Source: Acidimicrobiaceae bacterium (GTDB lineage Bacteria; Actinomycetota; Acidimicrobiia; Acidimicrobiales; RAAP-2). From it: a stretch of DNA of 64,000 nucleotides. The translations under genes and the position numbers were made by a program. Shown in pieces: positions 39,909-51,422 of this stretch. The notes below the pieces were generated by a model. The model was not told the DNA's origin, made no database searches, and worked only from the letters and a program-made list of their open reading frames with translations. Each line of letters begins with the position of its first letter. Within the stretch, counting starts at the first letter, position 1. The stretch covers positions 74,605-138,604 of the forward strand of contig PKWY01000048.1 in assembly GCA_003132205.1 (NCBI GenBank). Reading direction: 5' to 3'.

Positions 39909-40835
39909 CTACACCCTCGCCAGCCAACTCTCGTACTCGGGAATTCCGCCGCGCACCGCCCTGTGGTACGTCGTCTGGATCGCCTTCGTGATGGGGCCCG
40001 GCCTTCCGTCGCCCACGAGACGGTCGTCCACCGATCCGATCGGAACAACTTCCGCCGCGGTTCCGGTGAGGAAGGCCTCGTCGGCGAGGTATAGGTCGTC
40101 ACGGCGCATCGCCTCGAAGCTCACCTCGTAGCCGAGGTCATTCGCAATCTTCACGATGCTCGCCTGGGTGATGCCCCTCAACGCACCCGCTTCGGATGGA
40201 GGAGGACTGATCAGCAGGCCGTCACGCACGATGAAAAGGTTCTCGCCGGTGCACTCGGAGATTCGCGCATCGGGTCCGAGCATGATCGCCTCGTCGTAGC
40301 CGGCCTTCAAGGCCTCCACCTTCGCGAGGCTCGAGTTCACGTAGCCGCCCACCGTCTTCGAGGCCGTTGGCATGGCGTTTGGAGCGTGACGTGTCCACGA
40401 GGAGATCTTCATCCTCACCCCGTTCTCTGCGCCCTCGTCACCCAGGTACGCCCCCCACGGCCATGCGGCAATCGCCACGTTCACCGGACACGGCAGCGGG
40501 TTGATGCCCATTTCGCCGTAGCCCAAGTAGACCAGCGGGCGCAGGTAGCAGCCGTCTTGGAGATCGTTCTCGCGCACGACGTCCTTGGTCGCCTCGATGA
40601 GCTCCTCGAGGCTGAAAGGGACGTCGATCATCAAGATTTTGCAGCTGTTCAGAAGTCGCTGGATGTGCTCACGGAGGCGAAACACCGCGACGCCGTTGGG
40701 GGTCTTGTACGCGCGGATGCCTTCAAACGCTCCGGTGCCGTAGTGCAACGTGTGGCTGAGCACGTGCACGTTGGCCTGCTCCCAGTCAACGAGGACTCCG
40801 TCCATCCAGATCTTCTTCGTGGGCGTTATAGGCAT
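39909..40835 (-). CDS. ilvE: Branched-chain amino acid aminotransferase
   Basis: HTLHYGTGAFEGIRAY, EALKAGYDEAIML, SECTGENLFIVRDG. Confidence 0.94.
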   Translation of the reverse strand: MPITPTKKIWMDGVLVDWEQANVHVLSHTLHYGTGAFEGIRAYKTPNGVAVFRLREHIQRLLNSCKILMIDVPFSLEELIEATKDVVRENDLQDGCYLRPLVYLGYGEMGINPLPCPVNVAIAAWPWGAYLGDEGAENGVRMKISSWTRHAPNAMPTASKTVGGYVNSSLAKVEALKAGYDEAIMLGPDARISECTGENLFIVRDGLLISPPPSEAGALRGITQASIVKIANDLGYEVSFEAMRRDDLYLADEAFLTGTAAEVVPIGSVDDRLVGDGRPGPITKAIQTTYHRAVRGGIPEYESWLARV

Positions 40836-41855
40836 TTACAACCTCTCAATTAGTTGATTCGTGACTCCGACAGTGCCGAGGGCGGCAACGTCACCATGGA
40901 ATTCTCGCACCGCGCGCGCTATGGCGGACGCCGCCTCTGCTTCGCCCAGATGTTCAAGCATCAGAACCGCTGATGAGACAGCCGCCAGCGGATTGGCCTT
41001 GCCGGTCCCGGCGATGTCGTGGGCGGCGCCGTGCACCGGCTCGAAGATCGAGGCGCTCGCGCGCTCGGGGTTCAGGTTGGCGCTCGCGGCGTAGCCGATC
41101 CCGCCCGTGACCGCTCCCGCCAAGTCCGAAAGGATGTCACCGAAGAGATTGTCGGTGACGATGATGCCGTAACGCTCGGGGCTCTCGACAAGGTAGATGC
41201 AGGCGGCATCGACGTGGTTGTAGTCGACGACGACGTTGGGATACTCGGCGCCGACCTCCTTCACGACGCGGGCCCACAGTTCACCTGAGAACGTCAGCAC
41301 GTTGGTCTTGTGCACGAGGGTCAGTTTCGGTCGGGCCAGTTTCGCCGCGCGCTCGAAGGCGTATCGCACGCAGCGCTCGACGCCGAAGCGGGTGTTCACC
41401 GAACCCTGGGTCGCGACCTCGTGGGGGGTGCCGTGGCGAAGGACTCCGCCCTCCCCGGCGTAGGGTCCCTCGGTGTTCTCACGCACGATGGCGAATTCGC
41501 AGCCTTCCGCGAGCGAACCAGCCACCCCGCGAAACGGGCGGTAGTTGATGTAGAGATCAAGCCCGAAACGCATGCGCAGCAAGAGTCCGCGCTCCAAGAC
41601 GCCCCCGGGTATCCGGGTGTCCCCGATCGCGGGGCCGATTGCTCCCAACAAGATGGCGTCGTAACCACGGAGTTCCTCCAGGGTGGGGTCATCGAGCACG
41701 AAGCCGTCAGCGAGGTAGCGGGCCGCCCCCAACACGTAGAGCGTGGTCTGGATCGCGACGCCGGCGGCACGGACGACCTCGAGTGCGGCGGCGGTGACCT
41801 CCGGGCCAATGCCATCGCCCCCGAGCACGGCCACGCGGTACGTGCGTTGGTTCAT
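40836..41855 (-). CDS. leuB: 3-isopropylmalate dehydrogenase
   Basis: [61 protein letters not shown]. Confidence 0.93.
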   Translation of the reverse strand: MNQRTYRVAVLGGDGIGPEVTAAALEVVRAAGVAIQTTLYVLGAARYLADGFVLDDPTLEELRGYDAILLGAIGPAIGDTRIPGGVLERGLLLRMRFGLDLYINYRPFRGVAGSLAEGCEFAIVRENTEGPYAGEGGVLRHGTPHEVATQGSVNTRFGVERCVRYAFERAAKLARPKLTLVHKTNVLTFSGELWARVVKEVGAEYPNVVVDYNHVDAACIYLVESPERYGIIVTDNLFGDILSDLAGAVTGGIGYAASANLNPERASASIFEPVHGAAHDIAGTGKANPLAAVSSAVLMLEHLGEAEAASAIARAVREFHGDVAALGTVGVTNQLIERL

Positions 41856-41977
41856 TGGTCTTCGTCTCCTCGTTTCTTCTATTTTGGTCCGCCGCATCGG
41901 TGAATGGCAAACCCGCCGGGTTTGAGCGGGCGGGGCGGCAGTAGAATTGGAACTTCTCCAATAGTTGAGGTTGCGCA

Positions 41978-42454
41978 ATGGCGGGCGAAATTCATCGCAT
42001 CACCCAAGAGACCCTGGACAAGCTTCAAGCCGAGTACCACCACCTGACCACGGTCGGGCGCACCGACATCGCCCGGGTCATCGAAGCGGCCCGTCTCCTC
42101 GGCGACCTCAGCGAGAACGGCGACTACCACGCCGCGAAGGACCACCAGGGCAAGATGGAGTCTCGGATCCGCCAGATCGACAACGTGATCAGGAACCACG
42201 AGATAGTGGCGCGCGACGAAAACGCCCAGACCGTCCAGCACGCGTCGATCGTCCAGGTCGTTTATGAGGGCGACCCCGACGACGACTTCCAGGAGTTCTT
42301 CATAGGTTCCATCGAGGAGAAGCCTGATAGCGTCCTCGTTGCGTCGCCCACGTCGCCCCTCGGCGCGGCCCTTCTCGGCAAGTCCATTGGCGAGGTCGTC
42401 AACTACGAGGCGCCCTCGGGGATGCTTCAGGTCAAGATCGTGGGACTTCGATAG
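41978..42454 (+). CDS. greA: Transcription elongation factor GreA
   Basis: [28 protein letters not shown]-terminal [23 protein letters not shown]. Confidence 0.94.
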   Translation: MAGEIHRITQETLDKLQAEYHHLTTVGRTDIARVIEAARLLGDLSENGDYHAAKDHQGKMESRIRQIDNVIRNHEIVARDENAQTVQHASIVQVVYEGDPDDDFQEFFIGSIEEKPDSVLVASPTSPLGAALLGKSIGEVVNYEAPSGMLQVKIVGLR

Positions 42455-42456
42455 AC

Positions 42457-43860
42457 GTGGGCCGCACACTCTTCGAGAAGATCTGGGAAGAACACGTGGT
42501 TGCGTCGCCCGAAGGCGAACCAACGCTTATCTACATCGACCTGCACCTGGTCCACGAAGTCACGAGCCCCCAGGCCTTCGACGGCCTGCGTCTCAACGGA
42601 CGCACCGTGCGTCGTCCGGACCGCACACTCGCGACCGCCGACCACAACGTACCGACCGACCCGATCTCGACGCCGGTGAAGGATCCCGTCTCTCGTCGCC
42701 AACTGGAGGCGCTCGAAGAGAACTGCCACGAGTTCGGCATCACGGTGTTCCCCCGGGGCCACGAGAACCAGGGCATCGTCCACGTCATCGGACCCGAGCT
42801 CGGCGTCACCCAGCCCGGTATGACCATTGTCTGCGGCGACTCGCACACGTCAACCCATGGGGCATTCGGGTCGCTCGCCTTCGGAATCGGCACCAGCGAG
42901 GTTGAGCACGTGCTCGCCACGCAAACGCTTCCCCAGCAAAAGGCCAGGACCATGGCCGTCATCGTCAACGGCAAGGTTCCGGCTCGCGTGAGCGCGAAGG
43001 ACATCGTGCTTGCCATCGTCGCCAAACTCGGCACGGGCGGCGGGGCTGGATACGTGATCGAGTACCGCGGCGAGGCCATAACCGCCCTTTCGATGGAGGG
43101 TCGCATGACGATCTGCAACATGAGCATCGAAGCCGGGGCTCGCGCGGGGCTCGTCGCCGTGGACGAGACCACCATTGACTATTTGCGCGGCCGCCCGGGC
43201 GTGCCCGAGGGCGACGAGTTCGAGGCGTTGGCGAATCGCTGGCGCTCGTACGTGAGCGACGCCGATGCGGAGTTCGACGCCGAATTGACGATCGATGCCT
43301 CGCAACTCGTGCCGTTCATCACGTGGGGAACCAATCCGGCCCAGGTTGTGGCCCTGAGCGGCGCGGTCCCGTCACCTGACGAGTACGACGATCCGGATAA
43401 GAGGGACACCACCGAGCGGTCGCTCGCCTACATGGGCCTCGCGCCCGGCACGCTCGTTCGAGACATCCCGGTGGATGTTGTGTTCATCGGCTCGTGCACG
43501 AATTCACGGATCGAGGATCTTCGCGCCGCGGCCGCGGTCGCCAGCGGGAATCGCGTCGCCGAAGGCGTGCGTGCGCTCGTTGTCCCGGGTTCCCATCGGG
43601 TGAAGAAGCAGGCGGAAGAAGAGGGGCTCGACCAAATCTTCCTCGACGCCGGTTTCGAATGGCGTGAACCGGGCTGTTCGATGTGCCTCGGCATGAATCC
43701 CGATCAACTGAAGATGGGCCAGCGCAGTGCCTCCACGTCGAATCGAAACTTCGAGGGACGCCAAGGTCGAGGGGGTCGGACCCACCTCGTCTCGCCGGTC
43801 GTCGCCGCCGCGACCGCCATCAAGGGACGATTCGCGACGCCGGACGAGGTTGGATCGTGA
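42457..43860 (+). CDS. leuC: 3-isopropylmalate dehydratase large subunit
   Basis: [58 protein letters not shown]. Confidence 0.96.
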   Translation: MGRTLFEKIWEEHVVASPEGEPTLIYIDLHLVHEVTSPQAFDGLRLNGRTVRRPDRTLATADHNVPTDPISTPVKDPVSRRQLEALEENCHEFGITVFPRGHENQGIVHVIGPELGVTQPGMTIVCGDSHTSTHGAFGSLAFGIGTSEVEHVLATQTLPQQKARTMAVIVNGKVPARVSAKDIVLAIVAKLGTGGGAGYVIEYRGEAITALSMEGRMTICNMSIEAGARAGLVAVDETTIDYLRGRPGVPEGDEFEALANRWRSYVSDADAEFDAELTIDASQLVPFITWGTNPAQVVALSGAVPSPDEYDDPDKRDTTERSLAYMGLAPGTLVRDIPVDVVFIGSCTNSRIEDLRAAAAVASGNRVAEGVRALVVPGSHRVKKQAEEEGLDQIFLDAGFEWREPGCSMCLGMNPDQLKMGQRSASTSNRNFEGRQGRGGRTHLVSPVVAAATAIKGRFATPDEVGS

Positions 43861-44474
43861 AGCCGGTTCGAATCTTCGAAGGTCACGCCGTTCCCCTCGA
43901 GCGCTCCGACGTCGACACTGACCAGATCATTCCATCTGACTGGTTGAAGCGCGTCGAGCGAACTGGATTCGGGCGAGGACTCTTCAGCGAGTGGCGCGAT
44001 GATCCCACCTTCGTACTGAACGACCAGAGTTACGTCGGCGCATCGATCCTGATCGCCGGCCCTCGCTTCGGAACCGGTTCATCGCGCGAACACGCCGTGT
44101 GGGCGTTGATGGACTACGGCTTCGTCGCGGTGATTGCCCCTTCGTTCGGCGACATCTTCCGAAATAACTCATCCAAACAAGGGCTGGTGATTGTCCAGCT
44201 GCCCCAAGAGGACGTCGACGAGCTCACCCAGCTCGTCAAGGACGAGCCGACGCGGCTCATCGTCGTTGACGTCGAACACTTGCGAGTGGAGGTCCCAGAG
44301 ACAGGTTGGCAGCGGTCGTTCGACCTCGACCCCATGACCCGCGAACGTTTGCTCAACGGCTGGGACGACATCGGACTCACCATGCGGCGAGAATCAGCGA
44401 TCACCAACTACGAGGCGACGAGCCACGCTCCGACATTGGCCGGTGTCTTCGATGAAAACGGGCACACCAGTTAG
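43857..44474 (+). CDS. leuD: 3-isopropylmalate dehydratase small subunit
   Basis: [53 protein letters not shown] overlap with leuC stop. Confidence 0.95.
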   Translation: MKPVRIFEGHAVPLERSDVDTDQIIPSDWLKRVERTGFGRGLFSEWRDDPTFVLNDQSYVGASILIAGPRFGTGSSREHAVWALMDYGFVAVIAPSFGDIFRNNSSKQGLVIVQLPQEDVDELTQLVKDEPTRLIVVDVEHLRVEVPETGWQRSFDLDPMTRERLLNGWDDIGLTMRRESAITNYEATSHAPTLAGVFDENGHTS

Positions 44475-44524
44475 ATCGATCAGTCTCCGCCAAGCGCCCG
44501 GCCACGTCGGCGTTGCACAGGGAT

Positions 44525-45277
44525 CTAGTTGGTCGGGCCCCCGGCCACGTACAGCACCTGTCCCGACACGAATGACGAACGCTCGTCGGCGAAGAAGGCC
44601 ACCGCGTTGGCGATGTCCTCGGGTTGGCCCGCTCTGCCCACCGGAATCTGCTTGACCACTGCGTTCTCAAACTGATCGAATGGGACACCCATCCGCTCGG
44701 CTGTTGCGTGCGTCATGGCGGTCACTACGAATCCAGGCGCGACGGCGTTGACGGTGACGCCGTAACGACCCAGCTCGATCGCGAGCGTCTTGGTGAAGCC
44801 CTGCAGGCCCGCCTTCGCCGCCGAGTAGTTCGCCTGTCCGCGATTGCCCAAGGCCGACGTGCTCGACATGTTGATAATTCGGCCCCATCCGGCCTCGGTC
44901 ATGAAGCGCTGCGCCCCGCGGCTCATCAGGAACGCGCCGCCGAGATGGACGTCCATCACGGTGCGCCAGTCCGACAGGTCCATCTTGAAGAGCAAGTTGT
45001 CGCGCAGGACCCCCGCGTTGTTGACCAGTATCAAGGGCGCACCCAAGCCTTCGGCGACCTTGGCGATCGCTTCGGTCACCGATGCCTCGTCACTCACGTC
45101 CGCGCCGACCGCGAGGGCGTTGCGGCCCTTGGCCTTGACGGCGTTGACGGTGTCGGCGCAGGCGCCGGCGTCAAGGTCGAGAACGGCGACGTCGTGCCCC
45201 TCTTCGGCCAGCCGAACGGCTACGGCCGCTCCAATTCCGCGCGCGGCTCCGGTTACCAGTGCAACTCGATTCGTCAT
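44525..45277 (-). CDS. SDR-family oxidoreductase (FabG/PhaB-like)
   Basis: VALVTGAARGIGAAVA, LVNNAGVLRDN, YSAAKAGLQGFTKTLAIELGRYGVTVNAVAPGF. Confidence 0.92.
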   Translation of the reverse strand: MTNRVALVTGAARGIGAAVAVRLAEEGHDVAVLDLDAGACADTVNAVKAKGRNALAVGADVSDEASVTEAIAKVAEGLGAPLILVNNAGVLRDNLLFKMDLSDWRTVMDVHLGGAFLMSRGAQRFMTEAGWGRIINMSSTSALGNRGQANYSAAKAGLQGFTKTLAIELGRYGVTVNAVAPGFVVTAMTHATAERMGVPFDQFENAVVKQIPVGRAGQPEDIANAVAFFADERSSFVSGQVLYVAGGPTN

Positions 45278-45496
45278 GATTCTCCCTTTGCTACGCGTCG
45301 TTGAACGCGAATCTGCCATCAGACTCGATATCGACCCCGAAGTCTCCCTCAGGCCCTTGAGCCATTCAAAAACAATTTAGTCAACAATGTGAAGGCCAAA
45401 ATGCGCAAGCATTGCTAGCGTGACCCTTCCGACGAATGATCCGAGAATGATGTCCGGTGCACCGGTCGGGCCCCGCTACACGGAGGCACGACCCTG

Positions 45497-46180
45497 ATGC
45501 GCATCGTGAGCTTGGTGCCGTCTCTCACCGAGACCCTTTCCTCGTGGGATCGCACGCCGATCGCGTGCACGCGGTTCTGCGAGCGCGGCGACCTCGCCCA
45601 CGTGGGCGGCACAAAAGACCCGCAGATCACTGCAATCGCGGCACTGCAGCCGGACCTGGTCGTCATGGACGCCGAAGAGAACCGCCGCGAAGACCACGAT
45701 GAACTCGTCGCACTCGGGCTCAAAGTCCACGTCGTCCACATTCGAGCGCTCGGCGACGTCAACCCGACCATGCGGGTGCTCTCGGAACAGGTTGACGGGA
45801 AGTGGAGCCCGCTCATCGTCGGTGCAGCACTCCCGATGAGGATTCGGGCGTTCGTGCCGATTTGGCGCCGACCGTGGATGGCGCTCGGGCAACCGACGTA
45901 CGGATCGTCCTTGCTGGAGTACCTCGGCGTCGCCACCGAGTTCGCCGAACTCGGACCGTATCCGACGGTCGACCTGGATGAGGCCGCACGGCGCCATCCC
46001 GACGTCGTGCTGGCTCCGAGTGAGCCGTATCCCTTCTCTCGGCGCCAGCTGGGCGAACTGGAGTCCGTCGCGCCCGCGCTCTTCCTCGACGGGAAGGATC
46101 TCTTCTGGTGGGGAGTGCGAACGGAGGGAGCCCTGTCGCGCCTCGCCGACGCGCTCTCAACCATTCGGGGTTCCTCGTAG
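45497..46180 (+). CDS. Cobalamin/metal-binding periplasmic-type receptor domain protein (BtuF-like) without evident signal peptide
   Basis: MRIVSLVPSLTETL, VGGTKDPQITAIAALQPDLVVMDAEENRREDHDEL. Confidence 0.8.
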   Translation: MRIVSLVPSLTETLSSWDRTPIACTRFCERGDLAHVGGTKDPQITAIAALQPDLVVMDAEENRREDHDELVALGLKVHVVHIRALGDVNPTMRVLSEQVDGKWSPLIVGAALPMRIRAFVPIWRRPWMALGQPTYGSSLLEYLGVATEFAELGPYPTVDLDEAARRHPDVVLAPSEPYPFSRRQLGELESVAPALFLDGKDLFWWGVRTEGALSRLADALSTIRGSS

Positions 46181-46344
46181 GCGCACGAGCGGGTTCAGAA
46201 TCCTTCCTGCCATCGATGGATCGTGGACTACCCGTAGCTATTGAACCCGTCACCGATCCCGATCACCGCTTCACGAGTTCAAGACGCCGGCGACGCCGAC
46301 AACGTCGCGCGGCGGTGAAAGCACAAGGAAAGGCAACTATCTTG

Positions 46345-49300
46345 ATGATCATGACTACTTCGGTTGACGGGCCTATCCTGCACCAACCTCGATACCCTGT
46401 TCGCTTCCTCACCGCCGCCAGCCTCTTCGACGGCCACGACGCGGCGATCAACATCATGCGCCGACTTCTGCAAGCCCAGGGAGCCGAAGTCATTCACCTG
46501 GGGCACAACCGTTCGGTGGATGAGGTCGTCAGCGCCGCGATTGACGAGGACGTTCAAGGGATTGCCCTGAGCTCGTACCAAGGCGGTCATTTGGAGTACT
46601 TCAAGTACCTGATCGACCGGCTTCGTGAAGCTGGAAGAGGCGACATCAAGGTCTACGGCGGCGGCGGCGGCGTGATCATCCCCGACGAGATCGCCGAACT
46701 TGAGGCGTACGGCGTACGGCGAATCTTCTCGCCGGCCGACGGCCAGCGACTGGGCCTCGATCGGATGATCAACGTGCTCATCGAAGAGTGCGACGTCAAC
46801 CTGGCGGCCTCGGTCCCGTCGACCATCGACAATCTCATCCTTGGCGACGTCAACGCACTGGCGCGCGTCATCACCGCCATGGAAGCCGACTCGCTCGATT
46901 CGCCGATGCGTGCAGCCCTGGCCGGCGCCGCCCAGCAACACACCGCGCCGGTCATCGGCATCACCGGCACCGGCGGTTCGGGCAAGTCGTCGCTGACCGA
47001 CGAGCTGATCCGCCGTTTCCGCCTCGACCAGGGCGACAAACTGCGCATCGCCGTCCTGGCTGTCGACCCGACGAAGCGGCGCAGCGGCGGGGCCCTGCTG
47101 GGCGACCGGATCCGGATGAACTCGATCGACTCGCCGCAGATATTCTTCCGCTCACTCGCCACGCGCGGCAGCAACTCCGAGGTCCCCCACCCCATCCCCA
47201 CCGTCATCAGCGCGTGCCGCGCCGCTGGCTACGACCTCATCATCGTGGAGACCCCGGGGATCGGCCAGGGTGACGCCGCGATCGTGGACATCGCCGACGT
47301 CTCGCTCTACGTCATGACGCCCGAGTTCGGCGCTGCGTCCCAACTGGAGAAGATCGACATGCTCGACCTCGCCGACGTCATCGCCATCAACAAGTTCGAC
47401 CGGTACGGGGCGCAGGACGCCCTTCGATCCGTCGTGCGTCAATGGAATCGCAGTCATCCCGCGAAGGGCGAACCCGAGCACGCACCGGTCTTCGGGACCA
47501 TTGCCTCGCGCTTCAACGACACGGGAACAACCGCGCTCTACCAGTTCCTTCGCGGAGCCCTGCAGCGTCACGGTCTCGCCATCAACGAGCCGCAACTGGC
47601 CCCAGTGACGACCATGGTCTCCGAAAGTTCACCGCCGATTATCCCGGCGACGCGTTCGCGGTACCTCTCGGAGATCGCCCATGCGATCCGCGAGTACCAC
47701 GCGACGACGAGGGCCCAGGTGAGCGCCGTTCGCCAAGCCGGGCAGGTTCGCGCCACCCGACAGATTGCGGAGGACCACGGCGTGGCGGAAGTCCTCGCCG
47801 AGTTGGCGGGGCTCTCGAAGGCGCTCGAACACAAGGTCGACCCGTCGAGCCGTTCGCTGCTCGACGCATTCGCCTCACGACGCCGGGAGTTCTCCGGTGA
47901 CGAGCTGGTCACCTCCAAAGGATCGATACCCCTCGTGCGGACCTCGTTGTCCGGCAACAAGATCCCTCGGGTGGCGTTGCCCGGATTCACGGACGAGGGC
48001 GAGTTGCTGCGCTGGCTGCGCTCGGAGAACCTCCCCGGTTCGTTCCCCTTCACCTCCGGCGTCTTTCCCTTCAAGCGCGACAATGAGGACCCCGCGCGGA
48101 TGTTCGCCGGAGAGGGCGACCCGTTTCGCACGAATCGCCGCTTTCACATGCTCTCCGAGGGCCAGCCAGCGACGCGCTTGTCGACGGCCTTCGACTCGGT
48201 GACGCTCTACGGCCGCGACCCCGACACCCCGCCGGACATCTACGGCAAGATCGGGACGTCTGGAGTCTCAGTCGCCACCCTCGACGACATGAAGGCCCTC
48301 TACGACGGCTTCGACCTCTGCGATCCGAGCACGTCGGTCTCCATGACCATCAACGGCCCGGCTCCGACGATCCTCGCGATGTTCCTCAACACCGCCATCG
48401 ACCAGCAACTCGACCAGTTCGCGGCGGCGAACGGGCGCCCCGCCACCGTGGACGAAGCCGACGAGGTTCGCCTGCGCACGCTCCAGACAGTTCGCGGCAC
48501 AGTGCAGGCAGACATCTTGAAAGAGGACCAGGGGCAGAACACCTGCATCTTCTCCACGGAGTTCTCCCTGGGCGTGATGGCGGACATCCAGGAGTTCTTC
48601 GTCGAGTACGGCATGAAAAACTTCTACTCCGTATCGATCTCGGGCTACCACATCGCCGAGGCCGGAGCGAACCCCATCACCCAACTCGCCTTCACGTTGG
48701 CGAACGGCTTCACCTACGTGGAGTCGTACCTCGCGAGGGGAATGTCGGTGGACGACTTCGCGGCGAACCTCTCCTTCTTCTTCTCCAATGGGATGGACCC
48801 CGAGTACACGGTCATTGGTCGCGTGGCGCGGCGAATCTGGGCCATCGCCATGCGCGACCGCTACGGAGCTGGCGAAAAAGCTCAGAAGCTGAAATACCAC
48901 GTGCAGACGTCCGGCCGTTCACTGCACGCCCAGGAGATGGCCTTCAACGACATCCGCACCACGCTGCAGGCGCTCTGTGCCATCTACGACAACGCCAACA
49001 GCCTGCACACCAACGCTTTCGACGAAGCAGTAACCACCCCGACCGAGGACTCGGTGCGCCGGGCCCTGGCGATCCAACTCATCATCAACAAGGAGTGGGG
49101 TCTCGCGATGAACGAGAACTCCCTGCAAGGAAGTTTCGTCGTCGAGGAGCTGACCGACCTGGTCGAAGCCGCGGTTCTGGCGGAACTCGACCGGATTTCA
49201 GACCGGGGAGGGGTCCTCGGCGCGATGGAGACCGGATACCAGCGCGGTCGGATTCAAGACGATTCGATGATCTACGAGCACGCAAAGCACAGCGGCTCGC

Positions 49301-49593
49301 TGCCCATTGTCGGCGTGAACACCTTCACTCGCCCGTCGAACGTGAGCGCCCCAGGAACGATAGAGCTCGCCCGGGCCACCGAAGGGGAAAAAGAGAGCCA
49401 GATTCTTCGCCTCGCGGCCTTCCATCGCGCCCACGAGCACGATCGGGACCGCGCGCTCGCGGCGCTTCGCGAGACCGCGCTCGCGAACGGCAATGTCTTC
49501 GCCACCCTCATGTACACCGTTCGACACGCCTCGCTCGGAGAGATCACCCAGACCCTTTTCGAAGTCGGCGGCATGTACCGCAGAAACGTCTAG
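46345..49593 (+). CDS. icmF: Fused isobutyryl-CoA mutase IcmF (B12 domain, G-protein chaperone, mutase)
   Basis: B12 domain FDGHDAAINIMRRLLQAQGAEVIHLG; P-loop GITGTGGSGKSSLTDEL; C-terminal methylmalonyl-CoA-mutase-like domain; AAGGAAAGG before the start. Confidence 0.93.
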   Translation: MIMTTSVDGPILHQPRYPVRFLTAASLFDGHDAAINIMRRLLQAQGAEVIHLGHNRSVDEVVSAAIDEDVQGIALSSYQGGHLEYFKYLIDRLREAGRGDIKVYGGGGGVIIPDEIAELEAYGVRRIFSPADGQRLGLDRMINVLIEECDVNLAASVPSTIDNLILGDVNALARVITAMEADSLDSPMRAALAGAAQQHTAPVIGITGTGGSGKSSLTDELIRRFRLDQGDKLRIAVLAVDPTKRRSGGALLGDRIRMNSIDSPQIFFRSLATRGSNSEVPHPIPTVISACRAAGYDLIIVETPGIGQGDAAIVDIADVSLYVMTPEFGAASQLEKIDMLDLADVIAINKFDRYGAQDALRSVVRQWNRSHPAKGEPEHAPVFGTIASRFNDTGTTALYQFLRGALQRHGLAINEPQLAPVTTMVSESSPPIIPATRSRYLSEIAHAIREYHATTRAQVSAVRQAGQVRATRQIAEDHGVAEVLAELAGLSKALEHKVDPSSRSLLDAFASRRREFSGDELVTSKGSIPLVRTSLSGNKIPRVALPGFTDEGELLRWLRSENLPGSFPFTSGVFPFKRDNEDPARMFAGEGDPFRTNRRFHMLSEGQPATRLSTAFDSVTLYGRDPDTPPDIYGKIGTSGVSVATLDDMKALYDGFDLCDPSTSVSMTINGPAPTILAMFLNTAIDQQLDQFAAANGRPATVDEADEVRLRTLQTVRGTVQADILKEDQGQNTCIFSTEFSLGVMADIQEFFVEYGMKNFYSVSISGYHIAEAGANPITQLAFTLANGFTYVESYLARGMSVDDFAANLSFFFSNGMDPEYTVIGRVARRIWAIAMRDRYGAGEKAQKLKYHVQTSGRSLHAQEMAFNDIRTTLQALCAIYDNANSLHTNAFDEAVTTPTEDSVRRALAIQLIINKEWGLAMNENSLQGSFVVEELTDLVEAAVLAELDRISDRGGVLGAMETGYQRGRIQDDSMIYEHAKHSGSLPIVGVNTFTRPSNVSAPGTIELARATEGEKESQILRLAAFHRAHEHDRDRALAALRETALANGNVFATLMYTVRHASLGEITQTLFEVGGMYRRNV

Positions 49594-49642
49594 CGAGGCC
49601 CGAGGTGAGCGCCCCGACGTGGTTGTGGACCAACGTGGTGGA

Positions 49643-50611
49643 TCAAGGGATGAGAAGAACGCGTCCGAACGACTGACGGCTCTCAATGTAGGCGTGAGCG
49701 CCCGTCGCATCCGACAGGGGAAAGGTCTTGTCAATGATCACGCGGTATTCGCCGTTGGCGATGGAGTCCAGGTAGCGAGCGACCAGCTCGTGCGGCCTCG
49801 GAGAAAGGAACAGTTCTGCGCCCATGAAATATCCGGAAAGCGTCTGATTGTTCCCACGCAAGCTGGAGATGTCGAGGAGTTGGGCCCTCGTGCGTCCGGC
49901 GTCGCCCACCGTGACGCACCGGCCACGGTACGCCAGGGCGTTGATGCTCCCCTGAAGGGTCACCCCGCCCACCGAGTCGACGATCAGGTCCAGCCCCTTT
50001 CCATCGGTCAGTCGTCGCGATTCCGCCACGAAGTCATGCGTGACGTAGTTGATGCCTTCGTCGAGCCCGAGTTCCTTCAGGCGCTCCAGCTTCGCGTCGC
50101 TCGACGCGGTCGCCAAGACCCGGGCACCCGCTCGTTTCGCGATCTGGATCGCGGCAATTCCCACCCCGCCGGCACCAGCGTGGATCAGCACCGTCTCCCC
50201 GCTGGTCAGGTGCCCGAACTCAAACAGGCAGTCATCGGCGGTTCCGAAGGACACCGGGACGCACGCCGCCTCCTCGGTCGAGAGACCTTGGGGAATGCTC
50301 CACGCGAACTGCTCAGGCACCGAGCGCAGTTCGGCGTGCGAACCGTCAGTGCCGACCGTCACGGCGCGGTCACCGACCGCGAAGCCGGTGACTTGATCAC
50401 CGACTTCGATCACCGTCCCGGCGCACTGGTAGCCAACGATGTGGGGCACCCGGCTGATCTCACCTCCGAGCCGATTGAGGGTGTCGCCGCCCTCGATGCT
50501 GACCGCCTCAACAGAGATCAAGATCTCGCTCTCACCGACTGTGGGGTCGGGAACGTCCTCATAGCGAAAGACTTCCGGACCTCCGATTTGGTAATAGACC
50601 GCTGCTTTCAC
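49643..50611 (-). CDS. Quinone oxidoreductase-like zinc-type alcohol dehydrogenase (MDR)
   Basis: VKAAVYYQIGGPEVFRYEDVPDPTVG, VLIHAGAGGVGIAAIQIAKRAGARVLATASS. Confidence 0.93.
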   Translation of the reverse strand: MKAAVYYQIGGPEVFRYEDVPDPTVGESEILISVEAVSIEGGDTLNRLGGEISRVPHIVGYQCAGTVIEVGDQVTGFAVGDRAVTVGTDGSHAELRSVPEQFAWSIPQGLSTEEAACVPVSFGTADDCLFEFGHLTSGETVLIHAGAGGVGIAAIQIAKRAGARVLATASSDAKLERLKELGLDEGINYVTHDFVAESRRLTDGKGLDLIVDSVGGVTLQGSINALAYRGRCVTVGDAGRTRAQLLDISSLRGNNQTLSGYFMGAELFLSPRPHELVARYLDSIANGEYRVIIDKTFPLSDATGAHAYIESRQSFGRVLLIP

Positions 50612-50756
50612 GTTTTCCCCTTGGTGCTGGCTCGTCCGCTCAAGGTTAAGCGGGCAACCCCCAATGGTGACCTTCGTCACTGGCGAAACCCGGGAAACCG
50701 TTGCATAATCGCAGTTGTGATTGGTTACCTGTGGAGCCACACGAGCGAGGGGCGGG

Positions 50757-51422
50757 ATGTCCGACTTCATTGAGGGTGAGCTAGGCACCGATCAAGGTGC
50801 CGATTCATCCGCTGACGCCACGCAGGTTCGTGAGTACCCCGGCGAACTGGAATGTGACGTTCTCACGCGAACCGGGGCGACGCTCCACATGCGCCCGATC
50901 CGCCCCGAGGACGCCGAACCGCTCGTGCATTTTCATCTGAATCTCTCTTCGGGTTCGATCTATCGGCGATACTTCTCTTTTCACCCCGAGCTCTCCGAAA
51001 AGGAGGTCGGGCACCTGACCAAGGTCGACTACGCCGACCGCCTGGCATTCATCGTTGAAGACGGAGACCAGTTGGTGGCGGTCGGGCGCTACGACCGCAT
51101 CCCCGGCACGACCGAGGCGGAAGTCGCCTTTCTCGTGGCCGACCAGTACCAGCACCATGGCCTCGGCCAGCTCCTGCTCAAACACCTCGCCGACGCCGCA
51201 CGCCCCCGAGGAATCACCACGTTCACCGCTGAAACTCAGGCCGACAACCGAGGTATGTTGGGCGTCTTCCATGAATCCGGCTTCCCGGTGACGTCATCGA
51301 TCGAAGATGAAGTGGTGAGCGTCAGTTTTCCAATAGAACCAACCGAGAAGAGCCGGGCACGATACGCCGGACGGCGCACGCACAAACAGGCCCCAGGCGG
51401 CGACAAGGGGAATCACTCGTAA
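50757..51422 (+). CDS. GNAT-family acetyltransferase resembling Pat-type protein acetyltransferases
   Basis: LHMRPIRPEDAEPLVHFHLNLSSGSIYRRYFSF, VDYADRLAFIVEDGDQLVAVGRYDR, QHHGLGQLLLKHLADAA. Confidence 0.87.
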   Translation: MSDFIEGELGTDQGADSSADATQVREYPGELECDVLTRTGATLHMRPIRPEDAEPLVHFHLNLSSGSIYRRYFSFHPELSEKEVGHLTKVDYADRLAFIVEDGDQLVAVGRYDRIPGTTEAEVAFLVADQYQHHGLGQLLLKHLADAARPRGITTFTAETQADNRGMLGVFHESGFPVTSSIEDEVVSVSFPIEPTEKSRARYAGRRTHKQAPGGDKGNHS

